Positions 32,487-41,817 are shown, counted from the stretch's first letter. The stretch is DNA of 64,000 bases from Desulfovibrio fairfieldensis (GCF_001553605.1 NZ_CP014229.1:1764501-1828500); one strand, 5' to 3'. Numbers and translations are program-made. The notes: generated by a model from the sequence alone, not told the origin.

Positions 32487-33380
32487 TCAGCGCCCCAGCA
32501 GGCGCGCCAGCCAGCTCTTTTTTGCCGCCCGCACGGACCAGCCGGTTTCCACACAGGGCAGAAAAAGGCTTGCCCCCCACTTTTTCTTGAAAAAGGCCAC
32601 GCCCGGATGAATGCCCAGGCCCAGATTGAGCAGGCCGTGCCCGCGCGCTTCCGCTTCGGCCGCCAGGGCCGCCAGCAGCGCGTCCGCCGTGCCCGGCGGC
32701 GCGTCCGGACAGCGAAAGGCGAACATGTAAAACGCGGTGGAAAAGGACGAGTAATCGCCGATGGCACATCCGGCCAAGCCGCCGTCCCGGCAGCGGGCGG
32801 AAAACAGACGGGCCTGCGGCGCGGCGGCCAGATACGCGTCCAGATGCCGGAAAATATGCACGCTGCCCGGCTCCAGAGTACGGGCGCGGCAGAAATCTTC
32901 CACCAGGGCCGCGTGCTCCGCTGTCCAGCAGTCCGGGCCGCCGCTCTGCTCCACCGTGATGTCCCGCGCGGCCCGGCGCAGCATGTTCCGCAGCTTCAGG
33001 CCCACAGGGGGCACAGGCAGAAGCAGGGACCAGTAGGCGTCTTCCCGGCTCTCGGCCCCGGACGGCGCGGCGGCCGGGCGCGCGGCGGCCAGAACCGTAA
33101 TTCGGGACAGATCGGGCACGGTCAAGGCTTCACGCACGGCCGCGTCCACGGCCGCCGTATCGCGCGGGTCATGCAGCGGGTAGCCCACAAGCACCACCTC
33201 GCCTTCGCCCGTGTGCCCCACACAGTCGCCGAACAGGCGGGGCCGCAGACCGGACACGGCCCCTACATAGGGCAGAAGCTGTTCCGGCGTCACGGCCTGC
33301 GCCGTCACGCGGGCCAGGCCGCCGGACAGCCCACCGTACAGGCCGCGCGCCGGATTTTTTGCGTCCCCGAACGGCGTCAC
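32487..33380 (-). CDS. GNAT-fold acyltransferase (paralogue of the N-terminal half of the next gene upstream)
   Basis: 297 residues from the GTG at 33380, which overlaps the upstream stop (GTGA) and has GGAGG 7 nt before it. The C-terminal GNAT/BioF2-like core contains 'LLNLGLGIHPGVAFFKKKWG' followed by a Leu/Pro-rich end. The same block occurs as 'VHLGLGVNEGILRFKRKWGG' in the upstream fusion, and 'LKLRNMLRRAA' parallels 'ARLRGVLRRAA', so the two genes are paralogues. An acyl or aminoacyl transfer reaction is expected. The acceptor is unknown. Confidence 0.65.
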   Translation of the reverse strand: MTPFGDAKNPARGLYGGLSGGLARVTAQAVTPEQLLPYVGAVSGLRPRLFGDCVGHTGEGEVVLVGYPLHDPRDTAAVDAAVREALTVPDLSRITVLAAARPAAAPSGAESREDAYWSLLLPVPPVGLKLRNMLRRAARDITVEQSGGPDCWTAEHAALVEDFCRARTLEPGSVHIFRHLDAYLAAAPQARLFSARCRDGGLAGCAIGDYSSFSTAFYMFAFRCPDAPPGTADALLAALAAEAEARGHGLLNLGLGIHPGVAFFKKKWGASLFLPCVETGWSVRAAKKSWLARLLGR

Positions 33381-35155
33381 CAGCGCACCTCCGCGTCTCC
33401 GCGCCAAAGCGCGCGCAGTTTGTGCCCAAGGCCGGGCAGGCAACGGCGCACCCGGAAGCCGTCTTCCGCCAGCATGCGGCGCAGATTGACCAGATGAGCC
33501 GCGCCCACGAAAACCACGCATCGGCCTTCTTCCAGATACGGCCGCATGCGCTCCCGGAAGCGTTGATCGCGGACATTGACCACATATTCCGTGCGGGTGG
33601 GAAATTCCGCGCTGGAGCCCATCATCCGCTCAAGATCCCCGGCCAGATAGGCGCGCATGTTCCGGCGGGACTGGGCCTTCCAGCCTTCGCAGGCCCGGAA
33701 AAAACGCAGCACCCGCTCCACGGGCACCGACTCCAGCGAGGCCAGCTGTTCTTCCAGATTTTCCATGCCGATCACGTTCTTGCCCATATCGTGGGCGATG
33801 CGCCAAGCCTCCATATCCACGGAACCGCACCAGCCCTGCCGCTCCAGAAAGGCGGTCCAGAGAGAGAAAAAGGCGCACCAGGGCCGGGCATGGCGCAACA
33901 GCCAGCGCACGTCCGCCTTGCGCGCGGCTTCCATGCCCAGCCAGCGGACCAGCGGGCCCTCCGGGCCGCGCACCACCCGTTCCAGGCGACGGATTTCCTC
34001 CTCGGCGAGCATTTCCAGCAGCGCTTTGTGCTCCGGCGGCAACCGTTTGCCCGCCTGGTCCACGGCGGCCAGGGCGTCCTCGTCCAGCGGGCCTTCAAAC
34101 AGCACGTTGTCCACCTTGCGAAACAAGCGGATAAAGGACGTCTCAAAGGAATAGCAGAAGAAGTGGGCCGTGCCGCCAAGCCAGGACACTCTGCCGTTTT
34201 TTTCCACTTCCCAGAGCATGGCAAAGGGACGCTGGTCGGGCCGCGCGTTCTCCGGCGACGGCAGTGACGGCGAGGGTGCGGCAGCGGCGCGCAGCAGGGC
34301 CAGGGTCAACGCGCGGGCCGTATCGTTGCGCGCGGCACGCGTTTTTTCCTCCCAGGCGGCCATGACATAGGGCAGATAGGGCCTGCCGCCCCATTTGCGC
34401 TTGAAGCGCAAAATACCTTCATTGACGCCCAGGCCCAGGTGCACATAGCGCTTGCCCGCCCGGCGGGTCTTTTCCAGCATGGCCGCGAACAGCAGGTCCG
34501 CCGCGTGGGGCGTATACTGCGCGCGGGAATGCGCGCCGAGCACATAGGAGCAGAATTTTTCCGGCGCGTCGTCCAGCAGCAGGCAGGCGGCAAGGCGACC
34601 TTCCTGATCCCAGGCGTTGAGCAGGCACAGCGCGCCGTCCGCTTCAGCCAGAGCCTCGGGAGTGCGGGCGTACAGTTCGCGTACATGCGGGGCCAGCGGC
34701 CTGGCCTCTTTCCGGTCCGCGCGCCCCATAAACTCCGCCCAGAGCCGCCGATGGGCCGGAGTGAACTCGCGGCCCTCCTCCACCCGCAGCGCGGCAGCCG
34801 CGCGGCGCAACACGCCGCGCAGCCGGGCCGGGGGCTCGGCCCGCGCCGAAAGCAGATAGTAGCGGTCGCGATCGACAATATGAGCATGCAGACGCGGCGG
34901 CAGATCCGGGCCCACGGCCCAGCAGCTCACGGCCCCGCTTTTCTCCAGGGCTTCGTCAAGGGCCGCCTCAAAGGCCGTGTGGCTGTATTTGCCGCGCAGG
35001 GGATAGGCCACGGCCATGAGCCAGTCCTCGGCGGCCCAAAAAAGATACGGCCCCACACGAAGGGGCGCACCCCGCGACATGGCCCGCATGAGCGGCAGAG
35101 AATGCTCCGGCACGCGGGCCAGGGCGTTGATACGGGCAAGAAACTCGGTTTCCAT
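33377..35155 (-). CDS. GNAT-like / TraB-GumN fusion protein
   Basis: 592 residues in two parts. Residues 1-285 are a GNAT-like transferase ending 'FKRKWGGRPYLPYV'. Residues about 310-585 resemble the TraB/PrgY/GumN family ('VSWLGGTAHFF', 'NVLFEGPLDEDAL', 'VFVGAAHLVNLRRML'), with the GxxH-type motifs near both ends as in erythromycin-esterase-like/TIKI peptidases. No signal peptide or membrane segment is seen. The start is uncertain because ATG 35155 lacks a Shine-Dalgarno. First gene of the three-gene operon; a long-hairpin element lies upstream. Confidence 0.7.
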   Translation of the reverse strand: METEFLARINALARVPEHSLPLMRAMSRGAPLRVGPYLFWAAEDWLMAVAYPLRGKYSHTAFEAALDEALEKSGAVSCWAVGPDLPPRLHAHIVDRDRYYLLSARAEPPARLRGVLRRAAAALRVEEGREFTPAHRRLWAEFMGRADRKEARPLAPHVRELYARTPEALAEADGALCLLNAWDQEGRLAACLLLDDAPEKFCSYVLGAHSRAQYTPHAADLLFAAMLEKTRRAGKRYVHLGLGVNEGILRFKRKWGGRPYLPYVMAAWEEKTRAARNDTARALTLALLRAAAAPSPSLPSPENARPDQRPFAMLWEVEKNGRVSWLGGTAHFFCYSFETSFIRLFRKVDNVLFEGPLDEDALAAVDQAGKRLPPEHKALLEMLAEEEIRRLERVVRGPEGPLVRWLGMEAARKADVRWLLRHARPWCAFFSLWTAFLERQGWCGSVDMEAWRIAHDMGKNVIGMENLEEQLASLESVPVERVLRFFRACEGWKAQSRRNMRAYLAGDLERMMGSSAEFPTRTEYVVNVRDQRFRERMRPYLEEGRCVVFVGAAHLVNLRRMLAEDGFRVRRCLPGLGHKLRALWRGDAEVRW

Positions 35156-35264
35156 ACAGTTACAAAAAATGTTTTCCCAAGCGCTGTTTCAGGCGTTGCC
35201 TCTCCCAAGATGCATTTTGTCTTTTGGCAAGAAAAAAACGGGACGGATTTCTTCGCAGGCCGTG

Positions 35265-35413
35265 GGCAATCCACGCAAAGCAGGGAATTTTGTTCTTCCA
35301 GCGAGGAAAACAAGTTTTTTACGGAGCGGAGTGTACTCTAACGTACTCGACCGAAGTAAAAAACGCCGTTTGACGAAGCTGGAAGGCAAAAGAACCGCTT
35401 TGCGCGGGTTGCC
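35265..35413 (+). repeat. Long-hairpin element, copy 2
   Basis: A 149-nt element. The outer arms GGCAATCCACGCAAAGC and (reverse complement of the right end) GGCAACCCGCGCAAAGC form a long stem. The inner perfect 9-bp stem is GTTTTTTAC (35314-35322) with GTAAAAAAC (35356-35364). The loop carries GGAGTGTACTCT and GTACTCGACCGAA, as in copy 1 at 10250. Its right end meets the polA stop codon (35415-35413), so it forms the polA 3' untranslated region. Confidence 0.75.
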
Positions 35414-38181
35414 TAGTGGGCGGTGCCCCAATCATGCCCCACCCCCCAATCCACCACCAGAGGCACGGAAAGCGTCTCGCCGCCCGGAGCCACCGAGCTC
35501 ATCAGGGCGGCCACCCGCGCACCGGCCGCTTCGGCCGTGGCTTCGGGCGTTTCCAGCAACAGTTCGTCATGCACCTGCAAGAGAAGGCGGGCGTCCATGC
35601 GCCGCAGTTCCGCGTCATGGGCCACGGCCAGCATGGCCAGCTTGATGATGTCCGCGGCCGAGCCCTGGATGACCGTATTAATGGCCTGCCGCCGGGCCAG
35701 GGCAAAGGCCTGGCCGTTGGCCGAAAGAATGTCGGGCAACAGACGGCGGCGGCCGCCCAGGGTGGTCACGTAGCCCTGGCGTTTGGCCGTGGCCTCCACG
35801 TTCTCGTAAAAAGCCTTGAGGCCCGTGAGCCGTTCAAAATAGCGGGTAATAAATTCCTTGGCCTCGGCGGTGCTGATCTTGAGTTCCTGGCCCAGCTTTT
35901 GCGCGCCCATGCCGTAGATCAGGCCGAAATTGATGGTCTTGGCATTGCGGCGCTGGTCCGGGCTGACCTCACCGGCCTGCAGGTCATAGATCAGGGCCGC
36001 GGTGCGGGCGTGAATGTCCTCGCCCTGGCGGAAGGCGTCCAGCAGGGCCGCGTCCTGGGACATATGGGCCAGCACGCGCAGTTCCACCTGGGAATAGTCG
36101 GCGGAAACCAGGGTACGGCCCGGCCCGGCGATGAAGCAGGCCCGCATGCGCTTACCCAGCGGGCCGCGCACGGGAATATTCTGCAAGTTGGGATTACTGG
36201 AAGACAGCCGCCCGGTGGCCGTGGCCTTCTGATTGAAGGTGGTATGGATGCGCCCCTGCCCGTCCACCAGGCGCGGCAGCGGGTCCAGATAGGTGGAGCG
36301 CATCTTCTCCAGTTTGCGGAATTGCAGAATGCTGTCCACCACAGCGTGGCGTCCGGCCAGTTTTTCCAAAGTCTGCTGGCTGGTGGAAGCCTGCCCGCCC
36401 TTGGTTTTGCGCGGCGAGGGCAGATTCAGGGTCTTGAAGAGCACATCGCCCAGCTGCTGGGCCGAACGGATGTTGAAGGTCGTTCCCGCCGCCGCGTAGA
36501 CCTCGGCGGTGAGGCGGTCCAGCTCGTGCTGTACGTCGGAGAGAAAGGCCTGGAACGCGGCGGCGTCGATAGCCACGCCGCGCCCTTCCATTTCGGCCAG
36601 CACCGGGGTAAGAGGCAGTTCCAGCGTATTGTAAAGCTCGCGCAGCCCGTCGCGGACCAAACGATCCTCCAGGGCTTCGGCCATGGCCAGAGCCAGCCGG
36701 GCCGGACCCCCGCCCTCGGGTTTCAGAGCCGCCCCCCAGCGCGCGGCCAAGCGGGGCCAGCCGTAATCGCTTTCCTCGGGATTGAGCAGATAGGCGGCCA
36801 AGCCCAGGTCGAAACAGCGCGGCGGCGTTTCGCCCAGAGGCAGATTGCGCCAACAGGGCGCGGCGGTCAGCAGGGCCTTGAGATCGGCCACCACCAGCCG
36901 CCGGGCCGACTGCAGCCAGGCGCAGAGCATGTCCATGCGCCCGGTCCAGCAGTATTCCGCAGGCTCCGTCGTCTCGGACAGCGGATCGCCCACGGCCAGA
37001 TGCGGCGGCTGCTTGGGACCCTGCGGCCAGATCAGGGCCACATGGCGGCCCGCGCAGTCCGGCAGGGCGGCGACATCCGAGAGTTCCGGGGCCAGAGGTT
37101 CTTCAACGGCATCCAGCAGGCTCATCTGCGCGCCCGTGCGGGTCTGGGACCGCGAGACGCCGCCGGATGACGCCGCAGCGAACGAAACGCTTTGCGCACC
37201 GGCTTTCTGCGCGGCGGCCCCCTCGGCTCCGGACGCGGCATCCTCTGTCCGCGCGCCCGGACGCGGCGGCGCGGCCGCATCCTCATCGCTCTGGCGGCGC
37301 AGCAGCGATGCCATTTCCCGGCGCAGGGCAAAGAGTTCGAATTCCTCGGCCAGAGCCCGGCATTCCGGCACATTCAGCGGCCGCACGGCCATGTCGTCCA
37401 GGGTCAGGCTTTCGCAGGCCTTGAGCGACAAGGTGGTCAGCTCCCGCCAGATGAACATATCCTCCAGATGGCCGCGCATCTTGTCCTGGATTTTGGGCGG
37501 CAGCAGGACGAAATGATCCCGGATGTCCTCCAGGCTGGGACAGATCTCGAAAATCTGGCGCGCGGTCTTGGGGCCGATGCCCGGCACGCCGGGGATATTG
37601 TCGCTGGCGTCGCCCACCAGGGCCTGCACGTCGGGCCACTGGGCCGGGCTCACCCCGCTCTCGGCCCGGAATTCGGCTTCGTTGAGAAGTTTTTCCTCGC
37701 GCGCCGCCGGATCCCACATATAGACGTTGGGCCCCAGGCATTGTTTCAGATCCTTGTCGCCGCTGACGATGACCACCGGGCGCTCGGAAGAAAAACGGGC
37801 CGCCAGGGAGGCGATGCAGTCATCGGCCTCGCAGCCCTCCGAGACTTCCAGCTTGAGGCCCAGGGCATGCACCATGCGCAGGATGGGCTCGATCTGCCGG
37901 GCCAGATCCTCGGGCATGGCGTCGCGGTTGGCCTTGTACAGCGGAAAGATATCGTGGCGAAAATTTTTGCCCTTGCCGTCTTTGACGAAGACGAAATGCC
38001 GGGGCCGCTCCTCGCGCAGGATGCGCAGCAGCACGCGGGTCACCACCACCAGGGCGTTGGTGGGAAAACCGTCGGAGCGCTGCATATTTTTATTGGCGAA
38101 AAAGCCGCGATAAATGAAGGCGGAACCGTCCATCAGAAATATGGGATCAGAGGCTAGGCCCAGGCGTTCTTTCAGTGACAT
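35413..38181 (-). CDS. polA: DNA polymerase I
   Basis: 922 residues. The 5'-3' nuclease domain (1-300) has 'FLMDGSAFIYRGFF', 'GCEADDCIASLA', 'SGDKDLKQCL' and 'GVPGIGPKTA'. The 3'-5' exonuclease region (about 350-520) has lost its catalytic acidic motifs: where DxE is expected it reads 'HVALIWPQGP', so it is probably not proofreading. The polymerase domain (520-922) has motif A 'VSADYSQVELRVLAHMS', motif B 'RRNAKTINFGLIYGMG' and motif C 'LLQVHDELLLE'. Expected role: Okazaki-fragment processing and repair synthesis. Confidence 0.96.
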   Translation of the reverse strand: MSLKERLGLASDPIFLMDGSAFIYRGFFANKNMQRSDGFPTNALVVVTRVLLRILREERPRHFVFVKDGKGKNFRHDIFPLYKANRDAMPEDLARQIEPILRMVHALGLKLEVSEGCEADDCIASLAARFSSERPVVIVSGDKDLKQCLGPNVYMWDPAAREEKLLNEAEFRAESGVSPAQWPDVQALVGDASDNIPGVPGIGPKTARQIFEICPSLEDIRDHFVLLPPKIQDKMRGHLEDMFIWRELTTLSLKACESLTLDDMAVRPLNVPECRALAEEFELFALRREMASLLRRQSDEDAAAPPRPGARTEDAASGAEGAAAQKAGAQSVSFAAASSGGVSRSQTRTGAQMSLLDAVEEPLAPELSDVAALPDCAGRHVALIWPQGPKQPPHLAVGDPLSETTEPAEYCWTGRMDMLCAWLQSARRLVVADLKALLTAAPCWRNLPLGETPPRCFDLGLAAYLLNPEESDYGWPRLAARWGAALKPEGGGPARLALAMAEALEDRLVRDGLRELYNTLELPLTPVLAEMEGRGVAIDAAAFQAFLSDVQHELDRLTAEVYAAAGTTFNIRSAQQLGDVLFKTLNLPSPRKTKGGQASTSQQTLEKLAGRHAVVDSILQFRKLEKMRSTYLDPLPRLVDGQGRIHTTFNQKATATGRLSSSNPNLQNIPVRGPLGKRMRACFIAGPGRTLVSADYSQVELRVLAHMSQDAALLDAFRQGEDIHARTAALIYDLQAGEVSPDQRRNAKTINFGLIYGMGAQKLGQELKISTAEAKEFITRYFERLTGLKAFYENVEATAKRQGYVTTLGGRRRLLPDILSANGQAFALARRQAINTVIQGSAADIIKLAMLAVAHDAELRRMDARLLLQVHDELLLETPEATAEAAGARVAALMSSVAPGGETLSVPLVVDWGVGHDWGTAH

Positions 38182-38260
38182 GGCAGTAGGGGTTGAGGGT
38201 TGCGCGGCCCGGTCGGCGTCGCCGCTTGCGGAGAAGACATGCTGCGGGTATAGTATAGGG

Positions 38261-39388
38261 ATGGAAACAAGTCCGCAAGTGACAGCTTCGGCTCAAGGGC
38301 CGCTCTGGCTCGTAAGCGTGGGCGGCCGCTGGAATATGGAAGAGCCGTGGCCCGAGGAAGCCGACGCTGCCCTGGCCGGCATTGCGGACCAGCGCGTGCG
38401 CGAATTGCGCCTGGAAGCAAATGGTCTGGGCCGGTGGGACACCAGTCTGCTGGTCTTTCTGGTGCAGATGGTCAAGGCCGCGCGCGCCCGCAAGCTGGAT
38501 GTGGATCTGGCTCTGCCCGAAGGACTGGAACGCCTGCTGCACATGGCCTTCGCCGTTCCCGCGCAGGAAGGCGCGGCCCGCAAAAAAAGCGACGCGACGT
38601 TTTTGTCCGGCCTGGGGGACGCGGCCCTGAGTCTGCCGCCCACGGTCGGGGACTTTCTTAGTTTTTGCGGCGAGGTGACGCTCTCCATCTGGCGGCTTTT
38701 TCTGGGCCGGTCCAAGATGCGCAGCCAGGATTTCGTGGCCGCCATGTATGAATGCGGGGTGCAGGCCCTGCCCATCATCTCCGTCACCAGCATGCTTTTC
38801 GGCCTGATCCTGGCCTTTGTGGGCGCGGTGCAGCTGACCCAGTTCGGCGCGCAGATCTATGTGGCGGGCCTGGTGGGCATCGGCATGCTGCGGGTCATGG
38901 GCGCGGTGATGGTGGGCGTGGTCATGTCGGGCCGGGTGGGCGCGGCCTACGCCGCGCTTATCGGCACCATGCAGGTCAACGAAGAGGTGGACGCCCTGGC
39001 GACTCTGGGCATCTCGCCCGTGGACTTTCTGGTGCTGCCGCGCGTACTGGCGCTCACGGCCATGGTGCCCCTGCTGACGCTCTACGCCGACCTCATGGGC
39101 GTGCTGGGCGGCTATCTGGTGGGTGTCATGATGCTGGACCTCAATCCCATGGAATACATCAACGCCACCACCCAGATGGTGCCCTTCAAGCATGTGCTCA
39201 TCGGCCTGGTTTACGGTACGGTTTTCGGGGTGGTCATTGCCGTGGCCGGTTGTTACCAGGGCATGCGCTGCGGCCGCAGCGCCCAGGCCGTGGGACAGGC
39301 CACCACCACGGCGGTGGTCCATTCCATTGTGGGCATCATCGTGGCCACGGCCGCCATCACCGTCATCTGCAACGTACTGGGCGTCTGA
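38261..39388 (+). CDS. mlaE: MlaE-family permease with N-terminal STAS domain
   Basis: 375 residues from the ATG at 38261; the upstream in-frame extension runs into polA on the opposite strand. An N-terminal STAS-like domain (about 10-100, 'LRLEANGLGRWDTSLLVFLVQ') precedes the MlaE permease (about 140-375), with five to six membrane segments and 'GRVGAAYAALIGTMQVNEEVD', the family signature. STAS fusion replaces the separate MlaB. It forms the inner-membrane part of a lipid-transport ABC system with the next genes. Divergent from polA. Confidence 0.9.
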   Translation: METSPQVTASAQGPLWLVSVGGRWNMEEPWPEEADAALAGIADQRVRELRLEANGLGRWDTSLLVFLVQMVKAARARKLDVDLALPEGLERLLHMAFAVPAQEGAARKKSDATFLSGLGDAALSLPPTVGDFLSFCGEVTLSIWRLFLGRSKMRSQDFVAAMYECGVQALPIISVTSMLFGLILAFVGAVQLTQFGAQIYVAGLVGIGMLRVMGAVMVGVVMSGRVGAAYAALIGTMQVNEEVDALATLGISPVDFLVLPRVLALTAMVPLLTLYADLMGVLGGYLVGVMMLDLNPMEYINATTQMVPFKHVLIGLVYGTVFGVVIAVAGCYQGMRCGRSAQAVGQATTTAVVHSIVGIIVATAAITVICNVLGV

Positions 39389-39389
39389 C

Positions 39390-40259
39390 ATGAGCATGGG
39401 CAAAGACAACACCCAAACGGCGGGCGGCTCCGGGCCGGGCGAACGCGAGATCCGGGTCAGCGTGCGCGGCCTGCAAGTGGGCTACGGCTCCTTTGTGCTC
39501 ATGCGCAATGTGGAATTCGACGTGCGCGCCGGAGACGTTTTTTTCATTATGGGCGGTTCGGGATGCGGCAAAAGCACGTTGCTGCGGGTGCTCATGGGAC
39601 TCAAGCCCCCCCAGGCCGGGCAAGTGCTTTACGGGGGCACGGATTTCTGGGGCGGCGGCGAGGACGTGCGCCGGAAAATCATGCGCCACGCGGGCGTGCT
39701 CTTCCAAGGCGGGGCGTTATGGAGCTCCATGACCCTGGCCGAAAACGTGGGCCTGCCCCTGCAACAGTATACGGATCTGGACGACGAGGAAATCCGCGAA
39801 CAGGCCTCGCTCAAGCTGGCCCTGGCCGGGCTGGCCGGATTTGAGGATTATTATCCCTCGGAAATCAGCGGCGGCATGCGCAAGCGCGCCGGTCTGGCCC
39901 GCGCCCTGGCCCTGGATCCCCAGATCCTCTTCCTGGACGAGCCCTCGGCCGGTCTGGACCCGGTCAGCTCCCACCTGCTGGACGAGCTGATTCTGGAATT
40001 GCGGGACACGCTGGGCACCACCTTTGTGATCGTCTCTCACGAACTGGCCAGCATTTTCGCCATTGCCAGCAACAGCATTTTTCTGGACGCGCAGACCCGT
40101 TCTGTCACAGCCAGGGGCAATCCCAACGAACTGGTGCGCGATCCCCATACCGAGAAGCGCGCCCTGCTCTTCCTGACCAGAGGCGGCGAACGCCGCGGAG
40201 AGGACTCCGCCCGTGACGACGCCGGGGCAGCCACGCCCGACAAGGATACGTCAGAATGA
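39390..40259 (+). CDS. mlaF: MlaF-type ABC transporter ATP-binding protein
   Basis: 289 residues. Walker A 'GGSGCGKSTLLR', signature 'EISGGMRKRAGLARALAL', Walker B 'ILFLDEPSAGLDPVSS'. The C-terminal tail (about 250-289) is acidic and specific to this protein. Starts one base after the mlaE stop and overlaps mlaD by ATGA. Powers phospholipid movement between inner and outer membranes with MlaE and MlaD. Confidence 0.93.
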   Translation: MSMGKDNTQTAGGSGPGEREIRVSVRGLQVGYGSFVLMRNVEFDVRAGDVFFIMGGSGCGKSTLLRVLMGLKPPQAGQVLYGGTDFWGGGEDVRRKIMRHAGVLFQGGALWSSMTLAENVGLPLQQYTDLDDEEIREQASLKLALAGLAGFEDYYPSEISGGMRKRAGLARALALDPQILFLDEPSAGLDPVSSHLLDELILELRDTLGTTFVIVSHELASIFAIASNSIFLDAQTRSVTARGNPNELVRDPHTEKRALLFLTRGGERRGEDSARDDAGAATPDKDTSE

Positions 40260-41221
40260 CTTCACAAGCATACAAAACCATGGTGGGCGCCTTTGTGCTC
40301 GGCGGCATCGGTCTCTTTGCCCTGGGCCTGGTTCTGCTGGCCGGGAGCCGCCTGTTCAGCAACGACCTCGAGTACGTGCTCTATTTTGACGGCTCGGTGA
40401 GCGGCCTTTCCATCGGCGCGCCCGTGGTCTTCCGCGGCGTGCCCATGGGCAGCGTCACCCAGATCAGCCTGGTAGCCAACTCGCGCGATTCCAACGTGAC
40501 CATCCCGGTGCACATCCGCATTGACGAAAAAAGCATTGTGCGCGCCGGGGGCAGAGGCATCTCCGAGGCCTTTCAGCAGGAGATCGTCCGCCGCATGGTC
40601 CAGCGCGGCCTGCGCGCCCGGCTGCAACTGCAAAGCCTGATCACCGGCCAATACCGCATCGAGCTGGATTTCCACCCGGACACTCCGGCCAATTTCCGCT
40701 CCTCCACGCCGGATCTGGAAATTCCCACCATTCCCTCGCCCATTGATACGCTCCAGCGCACCCTGGCCAAACTGCCTCTGGAACAAATGGTCCATTCGCT
40801 GGATTCCATTCTGGAAGATCTGGCCCAGGCCCTGGCCGACGGCAAGCTCAAGGAAGGCATCGCCGCCTTTGCCGGCACCTTTGCCGAGGCGCAGCGGATG
40901 CTCAAGGACAGCCCCCTGCGCAATGCGGCGGACAGCGCCCTGCAGCAGATCGACGGCGCGGCCCGTGCCGTGCGCCAGGAACTGCCCGGCGCGCTGGTGG
41001 CCTTCCGCGAGGCCATGACCAACATGGCCCAGGCCGCCGACCAGTTGCGCAGGGTTTCGGGCTCGGCCCAAGATGTGCTGGGACGCGACTCGCCCGCCAT
41101 GAACGATCTGCGCCGCCTGCTCAAGGAAAGCACCGCAGCGGCCCGTGCGCTGCGCGATCTCGCGGACCTGCTTGAACGCAACCCGGAAGCCCTGCTCAAG
41201 GGCAGAAAAGGAACACGCTGA
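40256..41221 (+). CDS. mlaD: MlaD/MCE-family lipid-binding protein
   Basis: 321 residues. One N-terminal membrane anchor (about 9-31), then an MCE domain ('YVLYFDGSVSGLSIGAPVVF', 'RGVPMGSV') to about residue 160. A long C-terminal helical region (170-320), not in E. coli MlaD, may form an extended channel as in YebT/PqiB-like proteins. The start overlaps mlaF and the end overlaps the lipoprotein gene. Confidence 0.9.
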   Translation: MTSQAYKTMVGAFVLGGIGLFALGLVLLAGSRLFSNDLEYVLYFDGSVSGLSIGAPVVFRGVPMGSVTQISLVANSRDSNVTIPVHIRIDEKSIVRAGGRGISEAFQQEIVRRMVQRGLRARLQLQSLITGQYRIELDFHPDTPANFRSSTPDLEIPTIPSPIDTLQRTLAKLPLEQMVHSLDSILEDLAQALADGKLKEGIAAFAGTFAEAQRMLKDSPLRNAADSALQQIDGAARAVRQELPGALVAFREAMTNMAQAADQLRRVSGSAQDVLGRDSPAMNDLRRLLKESTAAARALRDLADLLERNPEALLKGRKGTR

Positions 41222-41817
41222 TGTCACGCCGTATCTTTCTTCTGGCCGCGCTGCTGACCCTGCTGACCGCCTGCGGCCGCAGCACGCCCACCAACTACTA
41301 TCTGCTGGAGAGCTCGCTGGGGCCGGTGCAGGCCGACGGCCTGCCCGCCAAAAGCCTGCGCGTGGCCCAGGTCTGCGTACCGGAGTATCTGGACCGCGGC
41401 GGCATTGTCAGCCGCGTGGACGGCCAGACCCAGGTGATCGTGGCCCAGTTCCACGCCTGGGCCGAACCCGTCAGCAACGGCGTGCGCCGCGTCACCCAGG
41501 AGGTGCTGACCCCGCCGCTGCTGGCCGAGGGCATCAATGTGCTGCCCTCCGGCGACGAAAGCAGCGGCGATTTCACCCTGTTGCTGGACGTGCAGCGCCT
41601 GGACGGCAATTTTGACGACAAGGCCGTGCTGGAAACGCGCTGGACGCTCCGGAACAGGGACAACGCCATCCTCGGCCGAGGCATTTACGCCTCCGAGGAA
41701 ATGGTGCGGGGCAAAACCTACGACCTGCTGGTGGGCGCGGAAAGCCGTCTGGTGCGCCGTATGGCGGACTATCTGGCCGAAAAGCTGCCGCCGCTGATGC
41801 GCGGGAAAAAGTCATGA
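41221..41817 (+). CDS. ABC-type transport auxiliary lipoprotein (PqiC/DUF330-like)
   Basis: 198 residues. A signal peptide with lipobox LLTAC (Cys18) predicts an outer- or inner-membrane lipoprotein. 'TNYYLLESSLGP' and 'RVAQVCVPEYLDRGGIVSRV' are PqiC-type motifs. The genes before and after overlap by 1 to 4 bases. PqiC-like lipoproteins complete MCE transport systems at the outer membrane. Confidence 0.85.
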   Translation: MSRRIFLLAALLTLLTACGRSTPTNYYLLESSLGPVQADGLPAKSLRVAQVCVPEYLDRGGIVSRVDGQTQVIVAQFHAWAEPVSNGVRRVTQEVLTPPLLAEGINVLPSGDESSGDFTLLLDVQRLDGNFDDKAVLETRWTLRNRDNAILGRGIYASEEMVRGKTYDLLVGAESRLVRRMADYLAEKLPPLMRGKKS

